A stretch of DNA of 64,000 bases from the NCBI GenBank assembly GCA_027422505.1, contig JAPQWV010000001.1, positions 4,154,001-4,218,000 on the forward strand. Direction: 5' to 3'. Made by a program: the position numbers and the translations under genes. The first letter of the stretch is position 1, and each line of letters begins with the position of its first letter. Positions 1-11,068 of this stretch are shown piece by piece. The notes under the pieces are model-generated. The model did no database searches and had not been told where the DNA came from. It saw only the letters and a list, made by a program, of their open reading frames with translations. The DNA is from Craterostigma plantagineum (lineage: Eukaryota; Streptophyta; Magnoliopsida; Lamiales; Linderniaceae).

Positions 1-2016
1 ACTCCTAAACCCATGTTTTTAATAATATATATCTCCTTTTTTGTAGAACACGTGGGTAGTGAAACCTATGCCTTCTATTGGATTATAGAACTCTATATCC
101 TTGGGCTGGTTTAAAAATATCGTTTGTTCAGATTGTCCCCTACGCGTAAGAAGATCATCTAATTTCTTAACTTTCGCATATAACTTCTTACGTTCCTCAC
201 CTAGGAGAGCATAATTATTTTCTACCGTCAGTTTAGCGGCTTGACAGGCATCTAGATCTTTACTAAGCTCACTAACCTTAGTATTAGATATTTCTAATTG
301 AGCTTCTAGGTTGGTGATCTTAGCGGTAGCTTTGGTTATCCTACAATTTAGGGTGGTTTTCTTATTGAGATTCCTAACCAAGCAATTGTAGTTATTCGCT
401 AGCCTATCTTTTAACTCCTTAATCTTTTCGCTATGCCGTCCTATTTGAGGTTGACTAGTCTCTCTAGAATGTAGGCTCTTAGTAAGTTCTTCTATTTTAG
501 CACTGAGCCTCTAAGTTCTGACTCGAGATTATTTATCTTCTCCTGAGACCTAGAAAGTTTATCATCTACTTCCTTAATACTTTTCTGCTCACGTTTCATG
601 TTAGCATATTGTTTTTGATATGATTCTAACATGGTCAATAATGTGGAAGAAGAGTCTACCTCTTGTGATGAGGTGGATGCGTCATCTTTGTCAGTCTGAT
701 TGGATGTTTCGGAGTCACTGTCGTTATCAAGGCGTGCCATGAGGGCAAGATTCTCGTCTCCAGAACTAGACGTGTCTTCAAGCCAGTGGTCCTACTCTTC
801 CATGAGGGCTAACCTGCTTCGTGAGTTGAAGCTTCTTGGAGTAGTAGTTAGCATCTCTTGTCTTGGGAATAGTTCATTCTCTGGCAAAATGACCAGGCTT
901 GCCACAGTTGAAGCACTTGTTGGGCTCTTTAGTGTTCTTGACTTCGGAGCTCTCTGGTGCATGCTCCTTGTTCTTAGAGCTTGAGGTCCGAAGTCCGTTG
1001 GCCGAGGATGAGGACTTCTTCTTGAAGTATTTCTTGCTCATCATCTTTCCGACTAAAGCCAACTGCTTCCCTAGTGCTTTCATGCTTGGCTCGGCGTCTG
1101 ATTCTGAATCTTCTTTTGACTCGGATGATGAGGGAGGCCTAAAGATCTTCTCTTTGCGAGGCTTCGTTCCACGCTTCTCTGAGACTAGAGCAACGGTGTT
1201 GTCAACCTGCTAGCCCTTCTGCTCTCTCTGAGTCTCGCAAACATCTTCCTCGTGTTGGGAGAGATTATCAAATACTGCATGGATATGCGACTCCTCCAGA
1301 TCTTTGTTGTCTAATTTGAGTGGATATCTTTTTCCAGTCCGAGGGCAGAGAGGATAGAAATCTGATATTTGTTTCCATGTTTGTTTTCGAGATTTCTATC
1401 TTCCTCATCTCGTTGAGAAGAGTGAGGTATCTTTGGTATGCATCATATAGGCTCTCCTTCGGCTTAGCTTTGAAGGAGTCATAAGCAGTGAGAATATTCG
1501 CCTTTTGGCCTTGATGCCTACTTCCGTCCTTTGCATCTTCCTATGCAACTCATCCCGCATTCCCTTAGCCGTTGGGAGGCTGTCTATCTGTCTATAGATG
1601 TCGTTGGGGATGCCTTGCATGAGTGTGTTCATGGCTATCAGATCTGCCTTAGCACGGGCCCTTTCCTCAATGGTGTATTCCCTAGGTTCCTTAAGTCGCC
1701 TAGTAGCGGGAATTGAAGGAGTAACCGTGTCATCACTGGCTACGTTGACCCAGAACTTTGCAGGTCCCTCTTCAAGTGACTGCAATAAATTTTCGACTTG
1801 ATCTTTCAAAGCTATGAAGTTCAAGAAGTGGCTTCTCCAGACCGTATACCGCGTTGCAAGATCGGTGGACGATTGTCGTTTCCTAGCGAGTATGCATCCA
1901 TCTCTTCTTTCCCCCCTTTTTTTTGTTGACGAAGGATCTTGGTTTGTTGTTTTGATGGATTTGAATGATGTTGTGTGCTTCACAAATAGCAAATTCGTTA
2001 GTAGCGTTTGATTCAA
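1..2016 (-). pseudogene. Ty1/copia gag remnant (UBN2 domain, CCHC knuckle, coiled coil), running off the left edge
   Basis: Reading leftward on the minus strand, three broken frames give a copia-type gag. The first (2016-1405) has a UBN2-like stretch with the family-typical EYTIEERARAKADLIAMNTL. A second piece (1083-874) carries a CCHC zinc knuckle, CFNCGKPGHFARE, the nucleic-acid-binding motif of gag. Further pieces (740-492 and 381-19) are Lys/Glu-rich and heptad-like, as in the coiled-coil linker that follows gag in this lineage. The frames do not join without shifts, so the element is dead. No LTR boundary was found at either end; the rest of the polyprotein would lie left of the window. 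Confidence 0.75.
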
Positions 2017-2800
2017 AAATGATCGAGAATTAATTTCGATTCAATCTTTAAAGTTTGATCGAAAATAATTTCTTCGATTTGAAGAGATAGTACGGTTTTC
2101 GCGCGTCAGGTACTGTTAAAAAATTTTCGAGCCTAAATTATTTCGACTTGACGCTGAAAAGTTATGTAAACAGTGAAATCAATCGTAAAATTATTGAGTG
2201 AAGTTTTGCGATCGAAAATTTTAAGCATCGAAAAATTGTTGACCAGAATCCACAATGTAGATTTTATCAAAGGTTGACTCAAAAGATTGACCAGTGTTTT
2301 CGAGCGTAAAGTTTCTTTAGTTGATTTTAGTCGTTGAAGAACAGTACCCTAATGAGTTTCTCGCTAGGTCAAATCTAATTGGTTGACCGAAAAATTTTAC
2401 GAACGAGAATCAAATACATCTGACCGACTAAGTTTTTGAGAGAAAAGATTTTGCGCGGGGGTCAAAATAGTCAATTCTCGTTAAAATTTTAACGCTCGTA
2501 ATTTTTTTTTAAACATGTTCTTGACAGCAGCGACTTCCGTAACTAATCAGTATTCTAATTGAACTCGTCCTACGATATAGATCTCTCGTCGTAATATTGC
2601 AGCGGACTAGAAACCTTTCCCTTTGATAAGACGTAGAAAAAAAAGATGGGAGGGGCTAGTTCAAAAAAAAATAAAAAGAAAAAAGAAAAAAAAATGGTGA
2701 AGAAAAAAAAGGCGAGAGAGAAGAGCTAGAGAAGACAAAGGGATGGGTCGAGTGAAAAGCAGACGCGACGTTGGAAGAGCGGAATAAGTGGTTAGAGGAG
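2017..2800. other. Unassigned spacer between two retroelement remnants
   Basis: No coding frame was recognised. The stretch is rich in TCGA/AAAATT words, and from about 2637 to 2740 it is a nearly pure purine run (A-rich with scattered G). It may be 5' untranslated or LTR sequence of the minus-strand copia remnant to the left, but no terminal TG..CA or primer-binding site was found to prove this. Confidence 0.4.
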
Positions 2801-3285
2801 TGATTCGATGATTTACATGTTTGATACTTTTAGCTCAATTTCCCATATGACGCACCTTTCAAAACCCGAGCCCCATTACAACCTCCACCCTTTGATTCGT
2901 GCATGACTTCTATTATGTGACCATGATGTGTAATATTTGCAAGCATAGAGTAATATCTTTTCATCTCGTGCATTGAGCGTCTTTATACAGATCCCTTTGA
3001 AAATACCCCGAGCGACTTGAGCGATCCTTGTGAGAGTTGTGGATTGATGCGTGGTATAATTCTAGAAATGTCTTTCATGCTATAATAATATTGCGACCCA
3101 TTACCTCATGCCTCGTGTTTTGACTAGATCGTTCATTAGTTGATGATTATCTCGACCTTCTATTCTTTACATATTTTGAGATAAAACGGGAGAATTTCAT
3201 TGACTAATGTTCTATAATCCTAACTTGATTTAGTTTTTATTTCGCTTTTATGATCGAGGACGATCGAAGCTAGTTTGGGGGTTGT
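2801..3285 (+). mobile_element. 3' internal end of an Athila/Tat-type gypsy element, with polypurine tract
   Basis: Non-coding tail of a Ty3/gypsy element. The last 40 bases have the hallmark of Athila/Tat elements: a short 'ATCGAGGACGATCGAAGC' segment (in related elements GCTTGAGGACAAGC), then AGTTTGGGGG, the plus-strand polypurine primer, then an LTR starting TGATAAGT. No gag or pol coding sequence remains upstream, so only the 3' end of the element survives. Confidence 0.65.
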
Positions 3286-4087
3286 TGATAAGTTAGGATT
3301 TTGCATAATTTCCTTAAATATAAAGTGCATTTTCGATCTTGATTTTACCTAAAAATGCCTCGAATATCCTACATTTATGTTTAAATTTATGTTCGATAGA
3401 TGTCCGAGCAAACGAGATAGACAAATGGAGAATAGTGGCACTTTTGGAACGATTTGAATCTTGGGGATCATCCTGCAATTTTCTACATTAGTTGGGGCAG
3501 CCGTGCAATTTACCAGATTTTTCTATTATTCTGGCATATATCACGTAATGAGCAAGGATACACTATTTGGGCTTAAGACTAGGCTGAAAAGCATTAAATA
3601 AACTACTTTGACTAAAAAAGGAAGACTTAATGCAATGTATGACTTCAAGGTGACTTTTGATGACTTCAAGGTGACTTTTGAATGACTCTTTGACTTCCTT
3701 CATGCATTCCACGAATTTGCCATCCCAACTTGACTTGGACCACTTTCACTTTCATTGAACTTGAGATGGGATTTGAAAGATCATGGACGAAATTGACTTT
3801 TGTTGACCTGCTATTGGGCTGGTTCGGGCTGACTTGTATTGACCTGTTTTTGGGCTGGTTCAGCTCTTGATGTGTCCAATTGGTTGGGCTTTAGGCCTGA
3901 ATTCATGAGACTTAGCCTCTTTATCTTGGGCTTCCATTATGAGTTTGCACAAAGCCTCATTCAGCTTCTTCTTTCTTAATCTAGTCAACGGCCGGCCATC
4001 CCTTCGAGCGCGTTCGGTGGAACAACGTTTTGGATGTTTTCTTCTTGTGTCATGTTGTCTTTCGAACTCGCGTATTGGATTCCATCA
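3286..4087 (+). repeat. 3' LTR of the Athila-like gypsy element (family TGATAAGTTAGGAT)
   Basis: The LTR begins TGATAAGTTAGGAT straight after the polypurine tract and appears to end ...GGATTCCATCA, where homology to SABATH exon 3 resumes. The same start and several internal words (such as GCAATTT..ACCAGATTTT) recur in the solo LTR at 30026, which marks one family. It holds direct repeats 'GATGACTTCAAGGTGACTTT' (about 3648-3682) and 'GGGCTGGTTC' (3817 and 3853). The insertion or an associated deletion removed the end of exon 3 and all of exon 4 of SABATH copy A. The right boundary is inferred from homology, not from a target-site duplication. Confidence 0.6.
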
Positions 4088-5010
4088 CGAGGCCATGAGC
4101 TCCCATATATAGCAAGACTCCTTGCTCGAAGGGTCTTCGGTTTTCCTTCCCAACATAGTAAGCACCATTTTCCCACCTTCGACCGATTCCTCAGATCGGC
4201 ACTTTAGAAACATGGAAAAATCTGTCTGAAACTGTTCGTAGTAAGCACGAATAACGCCTCTTGGGCTCGTTCTTGCCATGTAGATGTTGTCCTTGTTGTT
4301 CATTTCCAGCCCATTAGGAATCTAAGTGAAGAAACATGGTTTTATAAGCTCTTGAAATTTAGTAGTAGAGAAGATATAACTTAATTTGATCTACTACCTT
4401 GGAAAGCCAATGGAGGCTATACGAAGAATGGATAAAATGAATGGTTTTTTCTGCAAAAAGCCTCCCATAGAACGAACCAGGGACTCCATTCACAAAGCAA
4501 TGGGACGGCGATAATCCCATCTCATTCTTTAACTCGGCTTTGAAATTGGGTTATAAAGTGCTGAATATGCAGTTGAAGTCTGTTCCTGGAAGATCATTCA
4601 TGTGAAGGGTAATTGAAGGAAATTCCTGGCCGTGTTTCATCCTTAGTTCGTCGATGATTCTTACAACTTCTTTAATGGGCAAGAAAGTGTTTGGCCCTGA
4701 AGAACAGCCGAGCTCTGCTATGCATATGCTATTCATTGGGGATATGCGTTCGTACCAACTCGGCTATTGATTCTTCGGCTATTGGCTTTGTCATCGATAT
4801 CACTTTTCTCTGACATGTGAGGTGAATCCACACAATGTCCAAACAAAATGAGTACTATTTACGCACTTGTTGCATGTCCACGTTATTATAATCAGAGTCA
4901 TTTTACTGATATTTATATATATACATACATATTACCTGCGTTAAGGAAATGCTTGCGTAGCTGGTTTTTCCCAGACCGCCATTCATGTGAAGCACTTGCA
5001 CAACTTCCAT
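4088..5010 (-). pseudogene. SABATH methyltransferase copy A, truncated and frameshifted
   Basis: SABATH enzymes transfer a methyl group from S-adenosylmethionine to carboxyl groups of small molecules such as salicylate, benzoate or jasmonate in the cytosol. Exon 1 (5010-4936) encodes 25 residues beginning MEVVQVLHMNGGLGKTSYAS, the N-terminal substrate/SAM motif, and ends in CAG|GT. Exon 2 (4809-4398) contains IAELGCSSGPNTF (the SAM-binding loop) and NDLPGTDFNCIF. Exon 3 (from 4321) contains NIYMARTSPRGVIRAYYEQF and stops at WELMAS where a gypsy LTR begins. Damage: an extra base after GAGTTG near 4765 and a second shift near 4555 in exon 2, plus loss of the 3' end. The exon layout matches copies B, C and D. 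Substrate cannot be told. Confidence 0.85.
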
Positions 5011-5955
5011 TATCCCTCTCTTAATATCTAGCTTGTATGAAAGACTGAATGAGAGCATCGTCGATAGCTCTATTTATAGATCTGTTTATAGAGGCCAACA
5101 TATCTAGCGGGCCCAACGACTACATATACGCATGTATGTAATAAATTGAGAATAGGACATATTATTTTATGTTTAAATTATTACATGGTGGAATGGTTCG
5201 AAGCGGTTGTGCTCTGTATGCTCTCCAAGTGTTACCCACGAGTCAGTCAATTAAACAGTGAAGAAATTTGCATGCACGTCTGATTGTCTTTGCCATATCA
5301 TTTATTAAGTTCGTCTATATCCGCTTACATTATTTCTTAAGTGGAAATACATATGTTTATCTAGTTATTTTATTGGATCGAACTGCAGCCAATTAGTCTT
5401 CAAATAACTCGGACCCTAATATCTTTTTAGGAGATAAACAGGCCGTAACATATAAAATGCACCGACTCATCACACCAGAAAACTGTAAAAAATTTAGAAC
5501 TGATCACGTTTTACATTATTTTTGCTCGGACATATCGTCTAATTTATTGGGAAAGTCGTCGTCCAAATACAATGCATGTCGTGTTAGTCGTAGTTGTTAG
5601 AAAACTTGACTGCTGTTTCGATGAGTAATAATATATCCGTCCGTGTATGATCATGCATTATGTGTAGAAATTAATACAAAGTTGTAGTTTCATACTTTTT
5701 TTGCGTACCCATCAATCTGTCACAAATTAACGTGCGAACCACCACTTGCAGCGTTACCGATCCGAAAAATATGCGAGTTTCTTATATTGCATCTGTGATA
5801 ATTTTTTTCTTTAATTTCGAATGCGTTATGGGTGATGCTAATCATAAAGACTAACGTTTTATCACAATTAAGTGATCATTCACGATTTCTAGTTGGACTT
5901 ACGAAATGAAATTAAACTATTTAGAAACCAATCGGGGGGAATGCTAACAAAGCAA
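5011..5955. other. Spacer of the SABATH tandem unit
   Basis: AT-rich, no open frame of note. From about 5385 to 5930 it aligns by eye with 17730-18260 and 36330-36830 (shared words GGCCGTAA, TTTTACATTATTTTT, CGGACA, AAGTCGTCGTCC, ATATCCGTCCGTGTA). It is therefore the repeated 3' flank of a SABATH unit that now abuts the upstream side of copy A. Promoter elements of copy A should lie within about 200 bases of 5010, but none was distinctive enough to call. Confidence 0.6.
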
Positions 5956-6547
5956 TGGGACGGCGATAATCCTCCCATAGAACGAGCCTGGGACTCTGTT
6001 CACAAAGCAATGGGACGGCAATAATCCCATCTCATTCTTCAATTCGGTCTTAAAATTGGGTAATAACACGCGGAATATGCAGTTAAAATCTGTTCCTGGA
6101 ACATCATTCATGTGAAGGGTAATTGAAGGAAATTCATGGCCGTGTTTCATCCCTAGTTTGTGTCGATGATTCTTACAACTTCTTTGATGGCCAAGAAAGT
6201 GTTTGGCCCTGAAGAACAACCAAGCTCTGATATGCATATGGTCTTCTTTTGGGGATATGCTGGCGTACATCTCTGTTACTGCTTCTTCGACGATTGGCTT
6301 CGTCATCGATATCACTTCTGACGATATGAGTTAATCAAATGAAGTCCAAGACAAAACGAGGATTAAGAATACTATTATACTACCCATTGCATGTTTATGT
6401 TATTCTTAGTTTTTGGCCTATGAATAATCATAGTCATTTTACTTATATAAATATGCATACGTACATGTATACCTGCATTAAAGAATTGCTTGCGTAGCAG
6501 GTCTTTCCCTGACCGCCATTCATCTGAAGCACTTGATCTTGAACTCT
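5956..6547 (-). pseudogene. SABATH methyltransferase copy D, only exons 1 and 2, start codon lost
   Basis: Exon 1 (about 6547-6473) still reads LQMNGGQGKTCYASNSLMQ and ends CAG|GT, but the expected ATGGAAGTT is replaced by unrelated sequence, so there is no start codon. Exon 2 (6317 leftward) keeps VISMTKPIVEEAVTEMY and NDVPGTDFNCIFRVLLPNFK but is frameshifted through the SAM loop; the ELGCSSGPNTF region is read out of frame. After GSFYGR the sequence switches to a second copy of upstream exon 2 bases, and exons 3-4 are missing. The rearrangement joins this unit to the 3' flank of the array unit to its left. A copia element sits 40 bases upstream of the old start. Confidence 0.8.
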
Positions 6548-6586
6548 CTTTCTTTTTCAAGCTTTTTATAAAAGAATGAATGAGCA

Positions 6587-7205
6587 TGTTAGGATCGGAT
6601 GGCACAAACGACAAAAATATTACGGCAGAGAACGTGTATCAGCAGCCCAAGAATTATCAACGCAACGAAATAACAGAAATAACACGGCGATATAACGTGG
6701 AAAACCCCCTTCAATCGACGGGGTAAAAACCACGGGACCAAACGATCCAAAATCCACTATCACCACTTCGAGTACAACAAGATTACACCCACATCACAAC
6801 CACACGAGCTATGGTATCAAATCAAAGCTCCAAAAGCACCACAACTCAAATAAGATCACAACATCAAATTCGTCACATAAAATTGTTGCAGACTTCAAAA
6901 ATTTGTAACTCACAAAGCAGACCTCGAAATGAAAATCCCTTTGGGGAGAATGAAGATCAATGAGTCTTCTACCTTCTCCTGAAATTTCAGGCCAATCGGG
7001 CAATGTTTGCCGCTCCAAATGCGAGTCCGAATTTGTCGCTGGATAGAAAAGTTGCAGAAACTATTCTTTTTCTTGGGTGTATGAGGGCACGATCGATCTA
7101 CCCTTATTGAGTAGGTGGAGATCTGATACATGCTGTACTTGATTTGGTGTTAGGTGGGCTGCGAGTCGGGCTTTTGTCCAAATAGTTGGGAGCCCAAACC
7201 CAACA
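6587..7205 (-). repeat. Copia-1 3' LTR
   Basis: Direct repeat of 12496-13106 with scattered substitutions and small indels (619 versus 611 bases), so the element is not recent. On the minus strand a purine-rich GGGGGGAGATT immediately precedes it (7206-7216), the usual copia polypurine tract. Confidence 0.9.
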
Positions 7206-7222
7206 AATCTCCCCCCTCACGA

Positions 7223-7977
7223 CTATGTGGAGAAAATCGCCAAACCGGCGATCTTACAACGAGCTTCAAACTTCGATCTCACCAATGACTTAGTCATCAT
7301 ATCAGCTCCATTATCATCGGTGTGAATCTTCTCAACTTCAAGCTGCTTAGTATCCAAGATTTCACGAATCCAATGATATCGCATATCAATATGCTTCGAC
7401 TTTCCATGAAACGTCAGATTCTTACTGAGATGAATCGCACTCTGGCTGTCACAGAATAAGACATACCTTTGCTGATCAAAACCAAGCTCACTCATGAAGT
7501 TCTTCATCCAAAGAAGCTCTTTACAAGTCTCAGTAACGGCAATAAACTCTGCTTCCATTGTAGACAAAGCGATACACTTTTGAAGTCTGGACTGCCGAGA
7601 TACAGCTCCCCCTGCAAAAGTAATCAAATAGCCTGAAGTAGATTTCCTCGTATCAACATCTCCGCCCAGATCTGAATCTATATAACCAACAAGAATAGGC
7701 TCGTCAGAACCAAAACACAATCTCATGTTGGACGTACCTCGGAGATTCTCAAAATCCATTTCACAGCATTCCAATGCTCTTTCCCTGGATTAGACATGAA
7801 TCTACTAACAACTCCAACTGCATGAGCTAAATCGGATCGAGTACACACCATAGCATTGCAGTACCTTTTCGATGTACTTTTCCTGAGATAACCACAACTT
7901 CTTCTCTTTTCGATCACGTGTGATATTCATCCCAAGAATGCATTGAGTTGGCCCCAAATCCTTCATCGAGAAATGCT
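7223..7977 (-). pseudogene. Copia-1 reverse-transcriptase end and RNase H
   Basis: Frames at 7977-7723 and 7774-7223 together give the C-terminal part of a copia polyprotein: FSMKDLGPTQCILGMNITRD and SDLAHAVGVVSRFMSNPGKE of the reverse transcriptase, then RNase H with YIDSDLGGDVDTRKSTSGY, STMEAEFIAVTETCKELLWM and HIDMRYHWIREIL. The two frames are offset near 7740 by a frameshift. The N-terminal half of the reverse transcriptase is gone: left of GLLY-type sequence the frame runs straight into gypsy gag near 7980. Confidence 0.88.
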
Positions 7978-8114
7978 TGCTCAAGAAGCGTCTTCATCAT
8001 GTCCTTCATCTCCCTCATGTCGTCGGATCCTCCCGCGGGCGCACTCTGGTACTGTCGTGGTGGCCCGTTTTGGAATCCGGAAGGTCGGGGCTGAAATCCT
8101 GGTGGTCCTTGGCT

Positions 8115-9155
8115 CTAATGGTTCTGATTCCCGTACGCCAAGTTAGGATGTGCCCGAGGCTGGAAACTTCGCTGGCCGCCTTGGTAATTTCCCATATAAT
8201 CTACGTGTTCCAGCGGCTGCCCAAGTTGGCAATCTGAGGTCTCGTGGGCTGCGCCGCAAATCCCGCATAATGGTACGTAAGGCGTGTGCTGTGTCGGTGT
8301 GGTGGTGGCCACGGCGTTCACAGGCTGAGTCTGCCCGGACTTGGGAAGCAATGCACCAATCACTGTCTGCAACTCTGAGTTCGTCGAAGCGATTTGCTGC
8401 TGGAGCGCCTCGATCTTGGCATTAGTGGCCGTCTCCTCGCTAACTCCGAACACACCGGTTGTCTTCATCCGGGCATTGCCCCTCATGAAACTGTTCCTCG
8501 AGTAGTCCTCAATCAAATTCCACGCGTCAGTGGCGTTGAGCTTCACGAGCCCTCCTCCTGCGGCTCCGTCTAACATATGGACCGTCTGATCATTGAGCCC
8601 CTCGTGGAATCGGTTGATCTGGGCTGCCTTCGACATCCCGTGCTGTGGGCACCTCTTCAATAGCGCCTTGTAACGCTCCCACACCTCGTAAAGATTTTCA
8701 GACTCCTTCTGATGGAATAAAGAGATTTCTGTCTTCAATCGTAGCACCTTCGACAGTGGGAAGTAGTGGCCGATAAACGCGGCTAGCAGCTCCTCCCATG
8801 TAGTGATTGAGCGAGGTGGTAACATCTCAAGCCAATCCTTGGCTCTGAACTTCAAAGAGAACGGGAATAACATGAGCTTAATCGCGTCGCCCGGAACACC
8901 ATTGATTTTGATGGTGTCGGTCACCGTCAGAAACGCCTTCAGATGGGAGTAAGGATCGTCATCGGGGTTTCCCTCGAACTGGGCCGTCTGGAAAATCATC
9001 TGAAGCCATGAGTGCTTCAGCTCGAAGTTATTGTTCTCTATCGGCGGAATGACAATCGCCGACTCCGTACCGCCTAGCGCGGCGTTCTTGAGGAGGTCCT
9101 GAAGTGATGGTTCCTCCTCGGGAATGTTATGGACGGGCACTCGGTGGTCCGCCAT
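8115..9155 (-). CDS. Gypsy gag protein (Retrotrans_gag domain), open but 3'-truncated
   Basis: An uninterrupted 346-residue frame starting MADHRVPVHNIPEEEPSLQD. Residues about 50-200 are the gag core: FEGNPDDDPYSHLKAFL, DAIKLMLFPFSLKFRAKDWL, TTWEELLAAFIGHYFP and ESLYEVWERYKALLKRCP-like sequence, all typical of Athila/Tat gag. Residues near 300 give CGICGAAHETSDC, a reduced zinc-knuckle-like motif. The protein would package element RNA in a cytoplasmic virus-like particle. Frame-compatible gag sequence (GFQNGPPRQYQ, SDDMREMKDMMKTLLEQ) continues to about 7985 before the fusion with Copia-1. No protease or pol follows. It begins about 410 bases after the primer-binding site. Confidence 0.85.
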   Translation of the reverse strand: MADHRVPVHNIPEEEPSLQDLLKNAALGGTESAIVIPPIENNNFELKHSWLQMIFQTAQFEGNPDDDPYSHLKAFLTVTDTIKINGVPGDAIKLMLFPFSLKFRAKDWLEMLPPRSITTWEELLAAFIGHYFPLSKVLRLKTEISLFHQKESENLYEVWERYKALLKRCPQHGMSKAAQINRFHEGLNDQTVHMLDGAAGGGLVKLNATDAWNLIEDYSRNSFMRGNARMKTTGVFGVSEETATNAKIEALQQQIASTNSELQTVIGALLPKSGQTQPVNAVATTTPTQHTPYVPLCGICGAAHETSDCQLGQPLEHVDYMGNYQGGQRSFQPRAHPNLAYGNQNH

Positions 9156-9568
9156 GTCTACTTCTGTGTAGGGGCTATCTACGGCTGCCTCTACACGTGA
9201 ATTTTGGATGGATGCGAACTATCCTCTGAATAACAGACTAATGGATCCTGAGAGCTGGTGGATGCTCCTTCGGTATCGTACTTAAGTTTCCTTCGTAACT
9301 TTCGCTCAAAATCCGGGTCTGCATCAACGATGGGGCCCGATGGATGGCTTCGGGTCATTCACCGCTGAATCGGACCTACAATGAGTGAGAAACGAAAATT
9401 AGCGAAGAAGTAAACAAATACGTCGAATAAGAATACGAAATCAATAGCGACGCAGGAAAACAACTAACGCAAATAACACAAATAACGCAAATAGTAAAAA
9501 AAACAAAGAAAACGTCAAAACAAAAGTGGCTAAAGTACCGAATTACGGTATTCCTAATATCAATTTAT

Positions 9569-9586
9569 TCCCCGGCAACGGCGCCA
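9569..9586 (-). promoter_or_regulatory. Gypsy primer-binding site, tRNA-Asp type
   Basis: On the minus strand, TGGCGCCGTTGCCGGGGA starts six bases after the LTR end ...CGATCA. It is complementary to the 3' end of plant tRNA-Asp, the primer typical of Athila-type elements. Confidence 0.85.
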
Positions 9587-9592
9587 AAAACT

Positions 9593-11068
9593 TGATCGAC
9601 ACGTGGTGTGTGAATGGAAAGTGCGACAAGTGATAAATAAAACGTATACCTAATTACTATCACCGACGTGCGATAGGCAGTGGACCTATCGTTTGTAGTG
9701 CAGTAAAGTGAGTAAACGAGTATCGAACACAAGGAATAAATCAAGTACTAGTAATGACCTATCGACTCGATATTTAGCCTAAATAAAGTGCGTAAATTGT
9801 TTGACGACTTAACCTAACAGATCGCTCCTAAATCAACCAGAAATTCAAAGAACGCGACTAACTGATGCGAAAGTTTTCAGATGATAAAGACGTGCTCGGG
9901 ATTCGAATCCCGCTAGGTATTATCGGCTAAGACAGCCAAATTGCTCCTAAGTGCTTAAGACTAAATCGCAGTAATTTCCTATCCGCTCGCGAATTTGCTG
10001 TCGCCCTAAACGCTCGCGGGGATCTAAAATTCAATAATTACTAACGGCGAGGATCGAGTATTTGCTTTCGCCCTATACTCGAATCCTATCTTCTATGAAC
10101 GGCCTAAACGTTGTTTAGCTGTCGCCCTAAACGTTTTTCCACACAATCACTTTAACACATAGACATATTAAAGCAACGAAACTTATTCATAGAACGATAA
10201 ATAGTCAAAAACACAAAGTCACGATAATATATGTCTTAACTACGAAATATCCTAGCGTTCATCTAATCCCGAACACAACGGGGATTTAGCTACGCATAAT
10301 TGAAGGAGAAACAACTAAAGAATTAAAAGATAAGGATGAAGAACTCATGATCTTTCCTACTGATGAATCTGAGGTGATCTCGTGGAAAGATCTTCGTTCT
10401 TCGTTAATTCGCCGTGAATTCTTCGTTGATCCGTCTCTTGCGCTCCGGGACGGGATTTCCTGTTCTTTTCGCCCTAATTTCGTCTCTGGATGGTTGGGAA
10501 TTGATCTCTGGTAAGTTGTGCCCTTTCTGGGACGAATTTGGGCTTTTTATAGCGATTTCCGTGACGGTCACGGCCTGGGACATGGGCCGTCACGGCCGTG
10601 ACCACCATCGAGCCGACGCGTCTAAGTCTCTGTCATAGGTCATGGCCAAGTGCATCGAACGTCACGGCCGTGACCATCATCAGCGCTAGTCTCTGCCTCG
10701 CATCACGGCTTGGAGCATCACCCGTCACGGCCGTGACCGAGGACAGAAACTTCGTCCTGACTTTCTGCCTTGCGTCACGGTCTGGTGCAAGGGCTGTCAC
10801 GGCCGTGACCTGGGGCAGTGTCGCACATTACGCCTCTGGGTTGTGTCACGGCCAAGTGCATAAGGTGTCACGGCCGTGACACATGGCAGTGTTCTTCGTT
10901 TTTGCACCGTTTTGCCTCGTTTTTGCTCCGTTTCGCCCGAAACTCGTCCTAGGCTCCTTTAACACAAGTATAAGTGTAAATATGGCGAATAAATGCATAA
11001 ATTCATTGCTAAAGTTCTATTACACCCCAAATAAATACTATGATAAACGCATTGAAATACGTTTATCA
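9593..11068 (-). repeat. Gypsy 5' LTR, copy 1 of the TGATAAACG family
   Basis: The LTR runs TGATAAACGTATTT... to ...GTGTCGATCA on the minus strand, 1476 bases. It shares long blocks with the solo LTRs at 15270, 19338, 25135 and 63333: a terminal hairpin, a GGATTCGAATCC palindrome (near 9899), TTTAGGGCGACAGC repeats (as GCTGTCGCCCTAAA near 9998 and 10120), and the CGATAGG..GCCTATCG box near 9670. Between 10562 and 10882 it carries an array of TCACGGCCGTGA-type motifs. Confidence 0.9.

Larger units (their letters stand above)
7980..11068 (-). mobile_element. Truncated Athila-like gypsy (5' LTR, PBS, gag only) inside Copia-1
   Basis: A Ty3/gypsy element lies in the GAG-pre-integrase region of Copia-1. 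Read on the minus strand it has the 5' LTR (11068-9593), a primer-binding site, and gag, and then it ends abruptly about 7980 where Copia-1 reverse transcriptase takes over. Gypsy pol and 3' LTR are missing together with Copia-1 integrase, so one deletion after insertion removed both. No clear microhomology could be defined at the junction. Confidence 0.85.

Noticed and set aside
1531..2011. Plus-strand frames opposite the copia gag
   Set aside because: The minus strand carries the recognisable UBN2 gag sequence; the plus frames are its shadows.
8150..8425. 91-codon plus-strand frame
   Set aside because: Antisense of the gypsy gag frame, which has clear domain content on the minus strand.
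9896..9913. Possible tRNA gene, from the GATTCGAATCC sequence
   Set aside because: Only a T-arm-like palindrome is present; no acceptor stem, anticodon arm or A box at the right spacing, and it recurs at the same place in every LTR copy.
10562..10882. CRISPR-like array of short repeats
   Set aside because: Repeats are palindromic and imperfect, spacing is irregular, the context is a plant LTR, and there are no cas genes.
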